Source: JACMLD01 sp038207265 | Lineage (GTDB): Bacteria; Bacteroidota; Bacteroidia; Chitinophagales; Chitinophagaceae | Direction: 5' to 3' | Assembly (NCBI GenBank): GCA_038207265.1 | Contig: JBBQZZ010000004.1 | Location: 124,001-188,000 of the forward strand | DNA: 64,000 nucleotides | Shown here: positions 53,672 through 63,183 of the stretch, piece after piece | How positions within the stretch are numbered: position 1 is the first letter of the stretch | How the letters are laid out: each line of letters begins with the position of its first letter | The notes under the pieces: generated by a model | What the model was told of the DNA's origin: nothing | The model's input: the letters and a program-made list of their open reading frames with translations, nothing else | Database searches by the model: none | Program-made: the position numbers and the translations under genes

Positions 53672-54166
53672 TTATTCGCAAAGGCTTAAAGTATCCGGGC
53701 TTTTGGTGGTAATTTGTATCAGGTTTATTTTTCCGGCCTTATTATAGTGTAGTACAATAATTCCATAAGCCATTTCAAATGCATCCCAGTTTTCATCTTT
53801 TAATTTTGGATTGCCCAGCCACTTGAATAATCCAGTACGGGGCGCACCCATTAAGGGAATGGTCAGTTTGCCCTGAAATTTCTCTTTGATTTCTATGTAA
53901 TCGCGGTCAGTATAGAAATATAAATCCCTGTCCTTATAAAAAACAGAAGCACCGCATTTTGCAGTAGTACCTTCTGCTTCGGTAGCGGTAAAGCAGGGAA
54001 ATTTTGATTTTATTTCATCGTAACGGGCATTGGGTTTAAGCCCATTTACTTTTCCATCTAATATATCAACTTCAAATGCCTCGCATTTTGGCTTTGCAAC
54101 CAATTGTGCTTTTACGGATATCGCCATAATCAAATACATCAAAGAAAGAACAAGCGTTTTTTTCAT
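53672..54166 (-). CDS. Secreted protein of unknown function
   Basis: 164 residues. Signal peptide about 1-20 (MAISVKAQ). The mature part of about 140 residues contains FEVDILDGKVNGLKPNARYDEIKSKFPCF, FYKDRDLYFYTDRDYIEI and GAPRTGLFKWLGNPK. Two cysteines (CFTATEAEG and CGAS regions) and a terminal cysteine are present. No family was recognised. It converges on the DUF1080 run with its terminator between; upstream is a 175-base divergent spacer with the amidohydrolase. Confidence 0.75.
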   Translation of the reverse strand: MKKTLVLSLMYLIMAISVKAQLVAKPKCEAFEVDILDGKVNGLKPNARYDEIKSKFPCFTATEAEGTTAKCGASVFYKDRDLYFYTDRDYIEIKEKFQGKLTIPLMGAPRTGLFKWLGNPKLKDENWDAFEMAYGIIVLHYNKAGKINLIQITTKSPDTLSLCE

Positions 54167-54341
54167 ATACAGTTTTTAAGTTTACAAAGAGGTATAAGCT
54201 ATGTAATCATACATGCAAAATCCTTGCTAAATTTAACGTGATCAATACAATTATGTGACTTTTTAATTCTACCTAATACCCAATTTCCATAGCAGCCTTT
54301 GTATTAATTCTTTACCTTAGACCGGCACAAAACTTCCTGCT

Positions 54342-56351
54342 ATGTTATTGAATAAAAATGTTTGCAGTTTGCTGGCGGTAACCCTGATATCCTATAACAA
54401 TTTCGCGCAAGTAAAAGATACCATCAGTTATTCCATTGTTTTTTCAGGCAACATCAAAGGCTATGATAAAATAATACATCAAAGCGATGGCAGCTATGAA
54501 GAATGGTATCAATACAATGACCGGGGGCGGGGTGACAGTATTCATACGATTTTCCGGCAGGATGCAGAGGGATTTCCCACGTATATGCATGCAAGCGGAA
54601 AGGATTATATGAAGAACGATGTAACAGAAGAATTCAGCATGGCCAATGGAAAGGCCCAATGGAAGAACAATGCAGAAAATGATGAACGGGCTATAACCGG
54701 TAAAATATTCTATGCTGGTTTAAAGGCCAATGCCGGTAACCTGGTAAAAGCGTTGAAATCAAACAACAATAAAATTCGCCTCCTGCCTTTTGGTGAATTG
54801 AACCTGCAGGTATTGCAACATCTTATTATAACAAAAGATGCAAAGCAAAAAAAACTCTGGTTATGCAGTATCACAGGACTTGGCATGACACCTTCTTACA
54901 GCTGGATTGACGAAAAAAACGAGTTGTTCGCCACCGTTAGTGACTGGGCCAGTACCATCCGGACCGGTTACGAAAAAGATATTGCAGCACTACTTGAGCT
55001 ACAGAAAAAAATAGAATCGGCATTTTTTAGTAAGCTGGCTTTCACCTTACCGGAAAAGAATACCGGTAGCATTCTTATAAAGAATACAACATTATTCGAC
55101 GCAGAAACCACAAAACTGGTTCCCAATACAGATGTACTGATAACAAACGGTATCATTAAACAAGTAGGAAAATCTATCAATAAGATGAACGCTGCTACGC
55201 GGGTGATAGATGGTAAAGGAAAAACGTTGCTACCGGGTTTATGGGACATGCATGTCCATTTTTCCGATAACCTGGATGGCATATTGCATATGGCAGCTGG
55301 AGTTACACATGTAAGAGACATGGGCAATGACTCTTCTTTGTTAACCCGCATAAAACAAATTGAAAAAAAACAAATCATAGGTCCGAAAGTGGAAATCATG
55401 AGTGGATTTATTGATGGCACCGGTCCTTTTGCCGCACCCACTGGCGCTCTCATCAACAATATAGAAGAAGGAAATAAATATATTCAGCAATATGCTGCCA
55501 AAGGTTACCAGCAGATAAAATTATACAGTTCCATTAAACCGGAATGGGTAAAACCATTGATTGCTGAAGCGAAAAAATATCACTTAAGAGTGTGCGGACA
55601 TATTCCTGCATTTATGACTGCAACACAGGCAATAAATGCCGGTTATAATGAAGTGACTCATATGAACATGCTGGCTTTAAATTTTTTTGGTGATACAGTG
55701 GATACAAGATCTCTTCTTCGGTTTACACTTCCTGCAGCAAAAACTGCTGACCTGGATTTGGAAGGAGATGCGGTGAAAGAATTTATTGGACTATTGAAAT
55801 CAAAAGAAATTACAATAGATCCTACATTGTCTGTATTTGAATCGATGTTCACTGCAAGGGACAAGGTAATGGAGGAGAAATATAAAACTATCGTAAACCG
55901 TTTGCCCATTCAGCTGCAACGCAGTATTCGCGCTGGCGGTGGCGGGATTCCTGTACCAGAAGGCATGAGCGATACCTATATAAAATCTTTCGATGCTTTT
56001 TTGAAAATTACAAAGAAGCTGTATGATAATGGTATCCGCATTGTGCCCGGTACGGATGGTATGGCAGGATTTGACCTGCAACGTGAACTGGAGTTGTATG
56101 TGAAAGCAGGTATCCCCGCCGGCGACGTTCTACAACTCGCCACATGGGGTACAGCGGTCTATACCGGCAAATCGGGTGAGTGTGGCAGTATCAGGATTGG
56201 AAAAAAAGCGGATATGATTTTAGTAGCGGGCAATCCTGTAGAAAACATCAGTGATATCAGGAAAACCGAGTGGGTTATAAAAGATGGTGTGTTATACAAT
56301 CCTGCCCTTCTATACAGAGCAATAGCCATTCAACCTTACCAATCAAAATAA
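54342..56351 (+). CDS. Exported amidohydrolase with an extra N-terminal domain
   Basis: 669 residues, signal peptide about 1-23 (ending FAQ). N-terminal beta-rich region about 25-235 of unknown type. Then the amidohydrolase barrel: small beta domain TLFDAETTKLVPNTDVLITNG, metal ligands WDMHVHF (H304, H306), bridging lysine in QQIKLYSS, histidines in VCGHIPA and EVTHMNM, and the metal aspartate in GTDGMAG. Imidazolonepropionase/prolidase-like enzymes of this type cleave cyclic or peptide-like amides. Substrate unknown. The C-terminus has a clear end of the small beta domain (KADMILVAGNPVENI). An NTF2-like gene follows by 51 bases. Confidence 0.88.
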   Translation: MLLNKNVCSLLAVTLISYNNFAQVKDTISYSIVFSGNIKGYDKIIHQSDGSYEEWYQYNDRGRGDSIHTIFRQDAEGFPTYMHASGKDYMKNDVTEEFSMANGKAQWKNNAENDERAITGKIFYAGLKANAGNLVKALKSNNNKIRLLPFGELNLQVLQHLIITKDAKQKKLWLCSITGLGMTPSYSWIDEKNELFATVSDWASTIRTGYEKDIAALLELQKKIESAFFSKLAFTLPEKNTGSILIKNTTLFDAETTKLVPNTDVLITNGIIKQVGKSINKMNAATRVIDGKGKTLLPGLWDMHVHFSDNLDGILHMAAGVTHVRDMGNDSSLLTRIKQIEKKQIIGPKVEIMSGFIDGTGPFAAPTGALINNIEEGNKYIQQYAAKGYQQIKLYSSIKPEWVKPLIAEAKKYHLRVCGHIPAFMTATQAINAGYNEVTHMNMLALNFFGDTVDTRSLLRFTLPAAKTADLDLEGDAVKEFIGLLKSKEITIDPTLSVFESMFTARDKVMEEKYKTIVNRLPIQLQRSIRAGGGGIPVPEGMSDTYIKSFDAFLKITKKLYDNGIRIVPGTDGMAGFDLQRELELYVKAGIPAGDVLQLATWGTAVYTGKSGECGSIRIGKKADMILVAGNPVENISDIRKTEWVIKDGVLYNPALLYRAIAIQPYQSK

Positions 56352-56402
56352 AAAAAAAGTCTTAAGGTTTATTAGCAAACCCATGTCAGAAAAAAAAATA
56401 TC

Positions 56403-56810
56403 ATGAATAAGATTGAATCCATTAAGAAATTTTTCCAGTTACTACAATGGTTTAATACAGAAGAACAGGAATACAGGGCTCTCCTGCATCCTGCCATAGA
56501 ACAAATAGAATACCCAAACCTCATTGTTCAGAATATCCGCCATCGCAACCTGCTGCAGCTATTATCAGGAGCGGAAGCGGGCAAAAAAATGTTGTCCTAT
56601 CAACATTTTGATCCAATAAAATTCTATGAAATTGGCGACACTGTCATAGCTGAAATAAAATGGACCGGCGAATTAAAACTATCCGCTGGTAAAATAAAAA
56701 AAGGCCAGGTATTAAAAGCGCATATCTGTTGCATTTTCGAATTCAAAGATGATAAGATTTTCCGTCAACGCAATTATGATTGCTATGAACCCTTTGGTTC
56801 AGTAAAGTAA
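56403..56810 (+). CDS. NTF2/SnoaL-like protein
   Basis: 135 residues, soluble. One cone-shaped alpha+beta domain: helix IKKFFQLLQWFN, EYRALLHPAIEQIEYPNL, the helix RHRNLLQLLSGAEAGKK and strands FYEIGDTVIAEIKWTG, KAHICCIFEFKDDKIFRQRNYD, which match the SnoaL-like/NTF2 pattern of isomerases and small-ligand-binding proteins. No catalytic triad could be assigned. It follows the amidohydrolase by 51 bases on the same strand. Confidence 0.75.
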   Translation: MNKIESIKKFFQLLQWFNTEEQEYRALLHPAIEQIEYPNLIVQNIRHRNLLQLLSGAEAGKKMLSYQHFDPIKFYEIGDTVIAEIKWTGELKLSAGKIKKGQVLKAHICCIFEFKDDKIFRQRNYDCYEPFGSVK

Positions 56811-56881
56811 TGTGGTAAAAGAGTGCGACGCCACTACCGTTGAATAGTAATTCCTCTGCCCGGAACAAAATAATTAATCTC

Positions 56882-56916
56882 AAAAAAAAGCCTGCTGAAT
56901 TTAATCAGCAGGCTTT
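56882..56916 (-). terminator. Terminator of the acyl-CoA desaturase gene
   Basis: 12-bp stem AAAGCCTGCTGA / TCAGCAGGCTTT (56887-56898, 56905-56916) with a 6-base loop. On the minus strand it is followed by eight T, so it serves the desaturase; on the plus strand the T-tract is weak. Confidence 0.8.
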
Positions 56917-56932
56917 ATAGTTTCTGTAGTTA

Positions 56933-57670
56933 TCAGGTTATCTTTTTTAGTTTAATGATACGCACAGCGTGCATCAAACTCATAATAGCGTAAGTAGGAT
57001 CAAATTCAAACCATTTTTGAGCAAAATTGGGACTCTTACCAAACTTGTGGTGATTGTTCTGAAACAACTCTCCCATCAATAATATTCCAATCGGGCTGGT
57101 ATTTTTGGAATGATCTCCATTGTCATAATTGGAATAACCATATTTATGTCCGCACCAATTTACGATAGCACCTTGCACAGGTCCGATCAAAAAATGAACA
57201 GGCAATAACAATAACCACCAGAGGCTGGGTGCGAAATAAAGATAAAAAGCGGTATAGGCAACGCAAAATGAAATGCGTACAATCATGCTATCCCCAAATT
57301 TATCCAGCGACTTCCAGACAGGCAGGTATTCCTTGGTGAACTGTTCATCGGGCAGGGTTTTGCCCGTTAAGTAGGAGTGATAAATGTCACGGGTATGAAT
57401 CATCATATGCCAAACATCTTTAAAAAAATGGGGCGAATGGGGATCCTGTTCTGTATCGCTGTACACGTGATGCATGCGATGCATTACCGCATAGGCCCGC
57501 GGATTGAGAAATGAAGCACCTTGTGTAAACCAGGTAAGAAAATAAAATAATTTTTCTCTTTTTTTGCCCGTCGTATACATCTGGTGCGATGCATACCGAT
57601 GTAAAAAAAATGTATGAAAAAAAAGGGATAAGAACCAATGCGATAAAAAGAAAATAATAATTGCCAGCAT
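56933..57670 (-). CDS. Membrane acyl-CoA desaturase (delta-9 type)
   Basis: 245 residues from the ATG at 57670; the frame opens 20 codons earlier at a TTG, but homologues typically start with this helix. An integral-membrane di-iron desaturase that puts a double bond into acyl chains. The three histidine boxes are HRYASH, HRMHHVYSD and NNHHK, with hydrophobic pairs of helices between. No fused cytochrome b5 is present, so electrons must come from separate partners. It shares only a terminator region with the NTF2-like gene and diverges from the chitinase gene over a 254-base spacer. Confidence 0.9.
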   Translation of the reverse strand: MLAIIIFFLSHWFLSLFFHTFFLHRYASHQMYTTGKKREKLFYFLTWFTQGASFLNPRAYAVMHRMHHVYSDTEQDPHSPHFFKDVWHMMIHTRDIYHSYLTGKTLPDEQFTKEYLPVWKSLDKFGDSMIVRISFCVAYTAFYLYFAPSLWWLLLLPVHFLIGPVQGAIVNWCGHKYGYSNYDNGDHSKNTSPIGILLMGELFQNNHHKFGKSPNFAQKWFEFDPTYAIMSLMHAVRIIKLKKIT

Positions 57671-57924
57671 CACTAAATCGTTTAGTTTGAATTTCGGCAA
57701 AGGTAATGCATGTAGGCCGCACAAAGACAAATAACTGGTCTGTTGAACCTTTAAAAGACAGAATACAAGGAAGAATTAACGTATTGCCGCACCGGGTGGT
57801 GTAAACATTTAGCTGATTTCATTAACTAACATTCATTACTATATCTTAACCAGTGAAAAACATCTGGCTGTCTGAATCGTTATTAAATTACATTTCACTA
57901 CCGGTTTACAACCAAATCCATTTC

Positions 57925-59028
57925 ATGAACCGATATTTATTCCAACTTTCAATTGCCTTATTTATTGTTGCTGATGCGCATACCCAGCAAAATTCAGACA
58001 AAAATCATTTTGCGGTAATTGCTTATTATGCTGGCAGAACCGCCAGCATCGATAGTTTTGAAGTAGAGAAATTAACGCACCTGATATTCTGCTTTTGTCA
58101 CCTGGAAGGAAATCGCCTTTCCATTAACAACACCCGTGATAGCCTCACCATTATGCGTATGGTGGCATTGAAAAAAAGAAACCCTCAATTGAAAATCATT
58201 TTATCGCTTGGTGGCTGGGGCGGTTGCGAAACTTGTTCACCCGTTTTTGCCAGAAAAAAAGGAAGGAGACAATTCAGTCGTTCCGTTAAAAAGATCAATC
58301 ATTATTTTCACACCGATGGTATTGATATTGATTGGGAATATCCCGCTATTACCGGTTACCCGGGTCATGAATACAAAGCAGCTGACAAATCAAATTTCAC
58401 GTCGCTTATCAAACAATTGAGAAAAAAATTAGGCAAGGAGCAGGAAATCAGTTTTGCTGCCGGTGGTTTCAATAAGTTTATTGATTCTTCCATTGACTGG
58501 CCGCAGGTAATGCCCAGGATAAACAGGGTGAATGTAATGAGTTATGACCTGGTGCATGGAGGAAGCCATACAAGCGGACATCATACTGCATTGTATTCAA
58601 CAAAACAACAGATTGAATCAACCGATAATGCTGTGCAGAAAATGATGGCATTGGGCATCCCTGCCGATAAAATTGTAATTGGCGCTGCCTTCTACGGCAG
58701 GTTGTTTACGGTTCATGATACCATTAACAATGGTTTATACCTCCCCGCAAAATTCGATCATGGTTTTTCTTTCCGGAACCTGTCCGATACAATTAGCATT
58801 AACAACGGCTTTGTTCAATACTGGGACAGCGCCGCCCAGGCTCCTTATGCGTTTAACCGTAAACGTTTGTTACTGGCCACATATGATGATAGTATGTCCG
58901 TGCAACTTAAAACAAGATATGTGAAAAAAAATAAGTTAAATGGAATTATGTTCTGGCAATTAATGGATGATAAAATAAGCGGAGGTTTATTGAATGCAAT
59001 TGATAAAATCAAAAACGAAGCGCAATAG
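57925..59028 (+). CDS. Secreted chitinase-like glycoside hydrolase family 18
   Basis: 367 residues from the ATG at 57925, which opens the signal peptide (ending DAHTQQ); the 24-codon upstream extension is rejected. TIM barrel of GH18: FAVIAYYAGR, ILSLGGWGG (SxGG), the catalytic DGIDIDWEYP (DxxDxDxE, D131 to E138), NVMSYDLVHG and FYGR. All catalytic residues are intact, so chitinase or chitobiosidase activity is plausible. No chitin-binding module or T9SS tail is present, so it may stay periplasmic or be a lone exported enzyme. Confidence 0.92.
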   Translation: MNRYLFQLSIALFIVADAHTQQNSDKNHFAVIAYYAGRTASIDSFEVEKLTHLIFCFCHLEGNRLSINNTRDSLTIMRMVALKKRNPQLKIILSLGGWGGCETCSPVFARKKGRRQFSRSVKKINHYFHTDGIDIDWEYPAITGYPGHEYKAADKSNFTSLIKQLRKKLGKEQEISFAAGGFNKFIDSSIDWPQVMPRINRVNVMSYDLVHGGSHTSGHHTALYSTKQQIESTDNAVQKMMALGIPADKIVIGAAFYGRLFTVHDTINNGLYLPAKFDHGFSFRNLSDTISINNGFVQYWDSAAQAPYAFNRKRLLLATYDDSMSVQLKTRYVKKNKLNGIMFWQLMDDKISGGLLNAIDKIKNEAQ

Positions 59029-59084
59029 TAATGATCACCAACTCGATAATTATGACGAAGTCATTCAGCTTGATTTTTAAAAAT

Positions 59085-59193
59085 CTGGATGCCGCCTTTC
59101 GTGGGCATGACAATTTCTTTAATAGCGCAACAATAACACAATTGTGATTTGATTCATTCGAATCTGTCATCCCTATGATTGAAGGGATCTCAG
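59085..59193. repeat. Degenerate intergenic palindromic repeat remnants
   Basis: Two short palindromic units, CTGGATGCCGCCTTTCGTGG (from 59085, continuing to GCATGACA) and GTCATCCCTATGATTGAAGG (from 59166, continuing to GATCTC), resemble the GATGCCxGCxTTCGxGGGCATGACA and GTCATCCC..GGGATCTC elements seen scattered through many genomes of this group. They sit in the convergent spacer between the chitinase and LytTR genes. Only one copy of each is visible in this window, so the repeat status rests on recall of the family. Confidence 0.35.
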
Positions 59194-59262
59194 CAACCGG
59201 CAATAGAATAAGATTTTACGTTTATTAATTTGTCTTTGTTGATTTCAACAACAATAGAATAA

Positions 59263-60024
59263 TTATTGGTCAAACCATTTTTTGAATGCCGCTGCTTTTT
59301 CTTTGCTTACGATGATATCATCCTTCATTCCTTTCATTTTTAAACTGATCTTGCCGGTTTCATCCGCGCGGAAGCTTTCTATCTGTGGTAAGTGCACCAG
59401 GTATTGACGGTTGGCGCGGTAAAACTGGTGAGGATTGAGTACCTCTTCTATTTCATCAAGCGAACGATAATCGGTGATAAATCTCTTTCCTTCGTAACTG
59501 ATTAAATAAATGATTTCTTCCTTTGTAAAAAAAGAGACTTCCTGCTGTGGCAACATCATCACGGAGCGACCGGCATGTACAGCAAAACGTTCTTTGAATT
59601 TCTTTACCTGGTTGAAATTGCCAAACAATTCCATCATCTGTTTAAAATAAGTTTCATTGCTGAATTTGGCCTGAAGGCTATGAAATTTCCGCAATGCCAT
59701 TTGGAGTTCCTGCTTCTCAACAGGCTTTAGTAAATAGTCGATGCTGTTTACTTTAAAAGCCCGGATGGCATATTCATTATAAGCCGTCGTAAATATTACC
59801 GGACAATTTATTTTACCATCAGAAAAAATATCCAGACTGATACCGTCGGACAATTGAATATCGGATAATATCAAGTCGGGTAAAGGTTGAGACGCTAACC
59901 ATTCTTTTGATTCTTTTACACTGGCCAATGGTCCGTACAGGTTCACATCCGGCTCCAGTTCTTTCACCAGTTTTGAAAGACTGATGGCAACCAGGGGCTC
60001 ATCTTCTATAATAAGGATGGTCAT
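59263..60024 (-). CDS. LytTR-family response regulator
   Basis: 253 residues. Receiver about 1-125 with IIEDEP (E7, D8), phosphoacceptor D55 in ILSDIQLSDG and conserved lysine in LLKPVEKQE; a linker; then a LytTR DNA-binding domain about 145-253 with FAVHAGRSVMMLP, YLISYEGKRFITDY and FYRANRQYLVHL. It binds direct-repeat DNA sites as a dimer. It overlaps the kinase gene by 4 bases (ATGA), so it is translationally coupled with its kinase and, upstream, with the efflux genes. It is the last gene of the operon; no clear terminator was found in the 234-base convergent spacer. Confidence 0.93.
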   Translation of the reverse strand: MTILIIEDEPLVAISLSKLVKELEPDVNLYGPLASVKESKEWLASQPLPDLILSDIQLSDGISLDIFSDGKINCPVIFTTAYNEYAIRAFKVNSIDYLLKPVEKQELQMALRKFHSLQAKFSNETYFKQMMELFGNFNQVKKFKERFAVHAGRSVMMLPQQEVSFFTKEEIIYLISYEGKRFITDYRSLDEIEEVLNPHQFYRANRQYLVHLPQIESFRADETGKISLKMKGMKDDIIVSKEKAAAFKKWFDQ

Positions 60025-61046
60025 ATTAATGGCAAGTTAATTTCAAAACTGTTTTCAGCTTCTTTTATTAAAACAGGTTTGTCGGTAAGAAATGCATAAA
60101 GTTCCTGTAATTGTTTCAGGCCTTGCTGATTTGAGGTTTCTATCTGTTTCCGCAATTGTTTATTATTGGCCACTTGCAGGTAATCGGCTACATCACAGAT
60201 ATGGATTTTTAGTGGAGTACCAATATGAACAATATTATGTTTGATAGCATTGTCGATGAGCATCTGCAAGGTTACCATTACAATTCCTTTTTCCATTGCA
60301 GCAGCTGAAATGTCCAGGTCTATTTCAATAGCATTTTTATAACGGATCTGCAGCAACGAAATATAGTGTTGTATAAATGCTGCCTCCGTTTCCAGGCTTA
60401 CAACTTCATTTTCTTTGTGCTCCAGTACATAGCGGTATACTTTTGACAGATGCCTGATAAAATCGGATGCCAGTTGCGGATCTGTTTGTACCAACCCGTC
60501 CAATGAAGAAAAAACGTTAAAAAGGAAATGGGGATTCACCTGGTTTTTTAAATGATGAAACCGCATCATGGAAGCCTCTTTTTCTAACCTGGCAGCCATC
60601 AATTGTAACCCAGCACTTTCTTCAGACGACTTTTTTTGTTTCAGGAACAGCGTATAAGTATAGTAAACAAAAGTCATGAGCATGATTACCATAAAAATAA
60701 CAACGGTCAGTAATACCAGTATCTTGCCTTGCAAATATGCTGGCAGGTAGGGTTTGAAAAAATAATACCCGGTGAAAACAATGGGCGATAGCAATAACAA
60801 TGTTACAAATACCTGTAGTGAAATTTGTGTAGCAGGTGCCTCCTCCATCGAAAACCGCTTCTCCAGTAAGGCATTGATGAATTTAATCAGTTGCCACATA
60901 AGACTCATGAACAAAAATTGCAAAAAGAAACCAGCGAGGTGTATATACCAGGGGAACTCAGCTATCAGCACCATGCGGAATAGACCAATAATTACACACA
61001 GTATAGCGATAAAAAGATACGGCAGGTATCGTTCATGAATTTTCAT
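60021..61046 (-). CDS. LytS-type sensor histidine kinase
   Basis: 341 residues, inner membrane. Four membrane helices at about 9-29, 36-56, 78-98 and 110-134 with only tiny loops, so no large sensor domain: it probably senses within the membrane. His_kinase region about 158-240 with HHLKNQVNPHFLFNVFSSLD (phosphoacceptor H173) followed by the N-box LIDNAIKHNIV near 266. The usual glycine-rich G-box is reduced to QQGLKQLQELY. It overlaps the ABC ATPase gene upstream and the regulator gene downstream, each by 4 bases, so kinase and ABC transporter are produced together. Confidence 0.92.
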   Translation of the reverse strand: MKIHERYLPYLFIAILCVIIGLFRMVLIAEFPWYIHLAGFFLQFLFMSLMWQLIKFINALLEKRFSMEEAPATQISLQVFVTLLLLSPIVFTGYYFFKPYLPAYLQGKILVLLTVVIFMVIMLMTFVYYTYTLFLKQKKSSEESAGLQLMAARLEKEASMMRFHHLKNQVNPHFLFNVFSSLDGLVQTDPQLASDFIRHLSKVYRYVLEHKENEVVSLETEAAFIQHYISLLQIRYKNAIEIDLDISAAAMEKGIVMVTLQMLIDNAIKHNIVHIGTPLKIHICDVADYLQVANNKQLRKQIETSNQQGLKQLQELYAFLTDKPVLIKEAENSFEINLPLI

Positions 61047-61720
61047 GCCCGTATAATTTGCCCGTCCTGCATTTCAACAATATGATCTGAACCGGCTGCA
61101 AAATCCATATCGTGCGTAACCGTGATGATTGTTTGATGATTTTCTTTTGCCAGCGATTTGAATATATCAAACACTTTAGTGGAATTGGTTTTGTCGAGAT
61201 TGCCCGTCGGTTCATCGCCCATGATAATTGCAGGATCGTTGATAAGGGCCCTTGCTATGGCCACCCGCTGTTGCTGACCACCCGATAAACGCGTAGATAA
61301 TTTATGTGCAAAGCCATCCATTTCAACCATCTTCAGTTTCTCGATTGCACGTGCTTCAATTTCATCTTTTGAATACCTGCCCAATTTTAATGCAGGCAGC
61401 ATTACATTCTTCAATGCAGTAAATTCCGGTAACAGGTAGTGAAACTGGAAAACAAACCCCAGGTTTTCATTTCTGAATTTTGCCAGGTTATTCTGCGACC
61501 AGCCATTCAACTTTTGATCTTTTATTTCCAGTTCTCCTTCAAATGCAGTATCCATGGTACTCAAGATATAAAGAAGCGTGGATTTACCACAACCAGATTT
61601 ACCAACGATTGAAAGAAATTCACCTTTCTTTACTTCAAAACTCAACTCTTTCAAAACCTTGAAAGGTTCTGGTTCATTGAAGTACTTTACAATCTTAGTT
61701 GCTTTTAATATGCTGTCCAT
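61043..61720 (-). CDS. ABC transporter ATP-binding protein (MacB/LolD type)
   Basis: 225 residues. Walker A GKSGCGKST (about 38-46), Q-loop region FQFHYLL, signature LSGGQQQRVAIARAL, Walker B IIMGDEPTGNLD, and the switch histidine in TVTHD: all motifs are complete. It drives a MacB/FtsX-type permease, encoded upstream. The stop overlaps the kinase start by 4 bases. A 197-base gap separates it from the permease gene, the only sizeable gap in the operon, and no good promoter was seen inside it. Confidence 0.93.
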   Translation of the reverse strand: MDSILKATKIVKYFNEPEPFKVLKELSFEVKKGEFLSIVGKSGCGKSTLLYILSTMDTAFEGELEIKDQKLNGWSQNNLAKFRNENLGFVFQFHYLLPEFTALKNVMLPALKLGRYSKDEIEARAIEKLKMVEMDGFAHKLSTRLSGGQQQRVAIARALINDPAIIMGDEPTGNLDKTNSTKVFDIFKSLAKENHQTIITVTHDMDFAAGSDHIVEMQDGQIIRA

Positions 61721-61917
61721 ATATTGCTGTTTGCCTTCACTGTAATGCTATTGAACAATGTAGTGTTTTTGCGTATTCAGATTCATCGGTTTTCAATTGA
61801 ACAGTTATTCATTACTCATCCGGGTAGTCATCGTAATCAGAAGTACCGGTATCCGGTTCCTTACCGTAAAAAAGCTGGTTTCAATAGTTGAAAAACTCAT
61901 TGCTGCCAGGTAATAAG

Positions 61918-63183
61918 TTACCCACGTATAATAACGACCGGATCAATTTTTGAAGCCTTCCTGCTGGGAAAAAATCCGGCGAATAAAGTGGTGACAAATC
62001 CAAATAAGACACCCATGATATAATGTTGCGGTAAAAAATTTACCGGGAATGTATCAATCCGGAAAAATGTTCCTTCCGGAAAAGGGGTAATGGATAACAG
62101 GTAACTGAATAAAAATCCTACCAGCAAACCCAGCAAACCACCCAACACACCAATGATCAGCGATTGAAATAGAAATATAGCGGTAATGTCTTTGCCGTCA
62201 AACCCAGTAGCTTTCAGTATCGCAATGTCTTTCATCTTGTTAATGATGTTCATGTTCATGATATTGTAAATACCAAATCCTGCCACCAATAGCAGGGTAA
62301 ACGAAACAACGCCGGTCATTACATCCCGTATTTTCTCACCGGCTAGTATAGACGCATTTGCTTCTTCCCAATTTTCCATGTATACATCAGGCAACTGCTT
62401 TTTTAATACCGTGGTATATGCTTTTGCCATCTGTATGTCCTTCAACTTTATATTGAGATCTGTTACATAGGATGGATCACGTTGCAGTATTTTTTGCACG
62501 GTAGAAAGTGTAGCGTAACTTTTGCTGTCATCCAGCGTATTGATGCCAAAAGAAAATATGCCTACTACTTTTAGAATGAGATTGTATCCTTCGGGAGTTG
62601 TAACACTTACCCTATCTCCCATTTTCACACTTACTTTATTGGCCAATCCATGTCCCATTACGATAACATCGTTTCCTTTTAATAAATCTTCGAGTCTTCC
62701 TTCTTCCATTTTCCTGTCCAGGTTAAAAAGCAATTGTTGCTTTTTAACATCAATACCAGAAATACTGCCGGGTATCTGAACCGAAGCATTATTAAAAAAC
62801 ACCTGCGATGTAAGCATGGGTGCCACGCCCAGTACCTGTGGTTGCTTCTCCAGTTCATTGGAGATGAACTGTGCATTTTTAATTTTTGGCAAATCATTTT
62901 TCGGCCTTTGGTGACTGACTACAAACCATGCATTTGAATTGCCATTACCACCTGCCCTTCCAATAATAGTTGTTGGTTTTACTTCTACCGGATTATATAT
63001 TCTTATATGTGGTGTATTGTCCATGGCCATGTCTTCCAGGAACTGGTTAACGCCAGTCATAAAACTGATCATCACCAGGAACATAGAAATGCCAAACATG
63101 ACTCCCAGCATGGCAATGAGGCTCTGCTTTTTCTTGGTCACGAGATGTGTAAAAGCTATATTCAGGGCAAGTCTCCAGTTCAT
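61918..63183 (-). CDS. MacB-type ABC transporter permease
   Basis: 421 residues. One N-terminal helix (about 20-42), a periplasmic MacB-PCD domain of about 230 residues (QFISNELEKQPQVLGVAPML, DVIVMGHGLANKVSVKMGDRV) and three C-terminal helices (about 285-415) of the FtsX fold with a typical end (SRKASKIDPVVIIRG). Mechanotransmission permeases of this class export substrates (peptides, lipids, antibiotics) across the envelope with an adaptor and an outer-membrane partner. Its start overlaps the adaptor stop by 4 bases. No TolC-like gene is seen here. Confidence 0.93.
   Translation of the reverse strand: MNWRLALNIAFTHLVTKKKQSLIAMLGVMFGISMFLVMISFMTGVNQFLEDMAMDNTPHIRIYNPVEVKPTTIIGRAGGNGNSNAWFVVSHQRPKNDLPKIKNAQFISNELEKQPQVLGVAPMLTSQVFFNNASVQIPGSISGIDVKKQQLLFNLDRKMEEGRLEDLLKGNDVIVMGHGLANKVSVKMGDRVSVTTPEGYNLILKVVGIFSFGINTLDDSKSYATLSTVQKILQRDPSYVTDLNIKLKDIQMAKAYTTVLKKQLPDVYMENWEEANASILAGEKIRDVMTGVVSFTLLLVAGFGIYNIMNMNIINKMKDIAILKATGFDGKDITAIFLFQSLIIGVLGGLLGLLVGFLFSYLLSITPFPEGTFFRIDTFPVNFLPQHYIMGVLFGFVTTLFAGFFPSRKASKIDPVVIIRG

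Noticed and set aside
61740..61917. Small open frames in the permease-ATPase gap.
   Set aside because: A frame of about 31 codons (MSFSTIET...) is too short and has no supporting signal.
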